A DNA stretch of 23,872 bases from Fimousia sp036311565. Its GTDB lineage: Bacteria > Bacillota > Clostridia > Lachnospirales > Lachnospiraceae. Shown here piece by piece: positions 22,334-23,872 of the stretch. The first letter of the stretch is position 1. The number at the start of each line of letters is the position of its first letter. The position numbers and the translations under genes are program-made. The stretch is from NCBI GenBank assembly GCA_036311565.1, contig JAXJPR010000043.1, forward strand, positions 1 through 23,872, in the 5' to 3' direction. The notes under the pieces are model-generated. The model was not told the DNA's origin, ran no database searches, and saw nothing but the letters and a program-made list of their open reading frames with translations.

Positions 22334-23677
22334 TTGAAAAAGCAACGTGATAATTTTTCATCTAAGCTTGGATTCGTTCTGGCCACTGCCGGCTCTGCCG
22401 TAGGACTGGGCAATCTTTGGCGTTTTCCATATTTGGCAGCAAAATATGGCGGAGGTATTTTTCTTCTCACATATCTGATTCTGGCAGTTACTTTTGGATT
22501 CACTTTAATGATTTCCGAAGTTGCTCTTGGACGCAGGACCAGATTAAGTGGTATTCCCGCTTTTGCTAAATTGGACAAACGTTTTACTTTATTGGGCTAT
22601 TTAACCTTTTTCATTCCTTTGATTATTTTTCCATATTACTGCGTCATCGGCGGATGGGTAACAAAATACTTAGCAGCCTTTGTCGGTGGTAATATGAAAG
22701 CAACAACAGGAGCAACTTATTTTACAGATTTTATATCTTCCAATGCTTCTCCAGTTTTCTTCATGTTGATTTTCCTTGCAATTACTTTTACTGTAATTAT
22801 CATGGGCGTACAAAAAGGAGTAGAAAAAGTAAGTACGATTTTAATGCCCATTTTGGTATTAATGATTATTTTCATCTGTATTTTTACTATGATGCAGCCT
22901 GGAGCAATTGATGGTATTATCTATTACTTAATGCCAAATTTTTCTGATTTCTCAGCCAGTACCGTATTAGCTGCACTGGGACAACTTTTTTATTCCATGT
23001 CACTGGCTATGGGAATTATGATCACTTATGGATCTTACATGAAAAAGGAGGAGGATTTAGAAAGTTCTGTTACTCAGGTAGAATTGTTCGATACTGCCAT
23101 TGCTTTTCTTGCAGGCCTGATGATCGTTCCTGCTGTCTATGTTTTCTCCGGTGGAGATCAGTCAGCAATGCAAAGCGGACCAGGACTCATGTTCATTACA
23201 TTACCATCGGTATTTAATTCTATGAAATTTGGATCATTTATTGGTGCATTTTTCTTTATTTTGGTATTTTTTGCAGCATTGACATCTTCTATTTCTTTAA
23301 TGGAAACTTTAGTGTCCATGATTACTGACCGTTTTAATACCAAAAGAATACCTACAGCTATTGGATTTTTCATTTTTGCAATCATCTTTGGAATTCCTTC
23401 TTCTCTAGGTTTTGGAGTATGGAGTCATATTACGATTCTTGGATATAGCATTCTAGACTTCTGGGATTTCATTAGTAACAGCGTATTAATGCCAATCTCT
23501 GCTTTCTTAACTTGTATTTTTGTTGGCTATATCTTAAAACCAAACTATATTATTGAAGAAGTAGAATCTTCTGGTCAATTCAAACGTAAAGGAATTTTCT
23601 CAGTTATGATTCGCTATATTGCTCCAATTTGTATCATTGCAATCCTACTTTGTGGATTAGGAATCTTTAAGATTTAA
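22334..23677 (+). CDS. NSS family sodium-dependent amino acid symporter
   Basis: This 447-residue membrane protein has the signature of the neurotransmitter:sodium symporter family in span 1, LATAGSAVGLGNLWRFPYLA, which carries the unwound sodium and substrate site. FIPLIIFPYYCVIGGW and LGQLFYSMSLAMG (span 6 region) follow. About 11 spans are seen, like the bacterial Tyt1 and MhsT group. It probably imports an amino acid with Na+; the substrate is not predictable. The longest frame begins at 22199, upstream of the promoter, so it cannot be the start. A TTG at 22334 follows TTGGGAGGAC with 8 bases spacing and gives the normal short N-terminus KKQRDNFSSKLGF. It is the only plus-strand gene and is followed by terminator hairpins. 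Confidence 0.93.
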   Translation: MKKQRDNFSSKLGFVLATAGSAVGLGNLWRFPYLAAKYGGGIFLLTYLILAVTFGFTLMISEVALGRRTRLSGIPAFAKLDKRFTLLGYLTFFIPLIIFPYYCVIGGWVTKYLAAFVGGNMKATTGATYFTDFISSNASPVFFMLIFLAITFTVIIMGVQKGVEKVSTILMPILVLMIIFICIFTMMQPGAIDGIIYYLMPNFSDFSASTVLAALGQLFYSMSLAMGIMITYGSYMKKEEDLESSVTQVELFDTAIAFLAGLMIVPAVYVFSGGDQSAMQSGPGLMFITLPSVFNSMKFGSFIGAFFFILVFFAALTSSISLMETLVSMITDRFNTKRIPTAIGFFIFAIIFGIPSSLGFGVWSHITILGYSILDFWDFISNSVLMPISAFLTCIFVGYILKPNYIIEEVESSGQFKRKGIFSVMIRYIAPICIIAILLCGLGIFKI

Positions 23678-23711
23678 TTCACAATCGAATAGCAACCATA
23701 TTTAAAAAACA

Positions 23712-23734
23712 AAACCCGGGAATTTCCCGGGTTT
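23712..23734. terminator. CCCGGG hairpin, possibly bidirectional terminator
   Basis: AAACCCGGGA and TCCCGGGTTT pair around a 3-base loop, 35 bases after the symporter stop. The plus-strand side has only TTT. The minus-strand side continues TTTTGTTTTTT, so the hairpin is a better terminator for leftward transcription. Confidence 0.65.
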
Positions 23735-23751
23735 CAGACTGTAGACAAAGC

Positions 23752-23785
23752 GACACCGAGAACATCGTTCTCGGTGTCATTTTTC
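23752..23785 (+). terminator. Terminator downstream of the symporter gene
   Basis: A perfect 12-bp stem GACACCGAGAAC/GTTCTCGGTGTC with a 3-base loop is followed by ATTTTTCTC on the plus strand, about 75 bases after the symporter stop. Confidence 0.85.
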
Positions 23786-23791
23786 TCTGTA

Positions 23792-23820
23792 TTGACAACT
23801 TTTATGTTTCTTACCATAAA
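23792..23820 (+). promoter_or_regulatory. Possible promoter for a gene beyond the right edge
   Basis: TTGACA (23792-23797), a 17-base spacer and CATAAA (23815-23820) lie just after the terminator on the plus strand. No gene start is visible in the remaining 52 bases. Confidence 0.35.
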
Positions 23821-23872
23821 TGGTTTGTATTTTAGACTGTTATTAGCTCCCATTTTTGCTTTATGCTGGCAA

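Overview
The window looks like chromosomal DNA from a low-GC anaerobic Firmicute, most likely a clostridium of the Lachnospiraceae type. The evidence is strong GGAGG ribosome sites, Bacillus/Clostridium-style promoters, a 7-1-7 Fur box, clostridial-type AsrABC and a ferredoxin-linked molybdenum reductase. I saw no rRNA, tRNA, CRISPR array, phage gene or insertion sequence. Almost every gene lies on the minus strand; the exception is a sodium symporter at the right end.

Right to left, in the direction of transcription. (1) 22334-23677 (+): an NSS-family sodium:amino acid symporter, divergent from (2) a purine permease of the AzgA/PbuG type at 20729-22096. (3) 17177-20390: an iron(II) uptake unit. 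It has a promoter overlapped by a perfect Fur box, a Fur-family protein reduced to its DNA-binding domain, two FeoA proteins, FeoB, and a 54-residue cysteine-rich FeoB-associated membrane protein. (4) 15076-17034: a calcineurin-like phosphoesterase and a Cof-type HAD phosphatase. (5) 14290-14979: a CRP/FNR-family regulator ended by a strong terminator. (6) 14147 down to the left edge: a long, tightly packed run. It encodes AsrA, AsrB and AsrC (siroheme sulfite or nitrite reductase), a NarA/NasA-type molybdenum reductase with a four-cluster ferredoxin and an FAD/NAD oxidoreductase, a TDT/SLAC1-type anion channel, and molybdenum cofactor genes (mobA, moaC, moaA, mogA, a MoeA-like protein, moeA, mobB, a MOSC protein). 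A peptidase S51 gene interrupts the cofactor genes.

The most economical reading of block 6 is one anaerobic nitrate-to-ammonium module. The channel would move nitrate or nitrite, the molybdenum enzyme would reduce nitrate with electrons passed through the ferredoxin and flavoprotein, AsrABC would reduce nitrite (or sulfite), and the Mo genes would build the cofactor. The adjacent FNR-type regulator probably acts at a palindrome before asrA. That assignment is inference from context.

Points deserving a second look: a structured RNA leader with its own terminator inside the operon, just before the MoeA-like gene; a 46-bp duplicated HAD-gene tail between mogA and the peptidase gene; a MoeA-like protein with a cysteine-cluster tail; a Fur protein without a dimerisation domain; and an anion channel of unexpected type where a nitrate carrier might be expected. 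Several starts were moved from the longest open frame on ribosome-site evidence (mogA, narA, asrB, crp, feoB, fur, the NSS gene).
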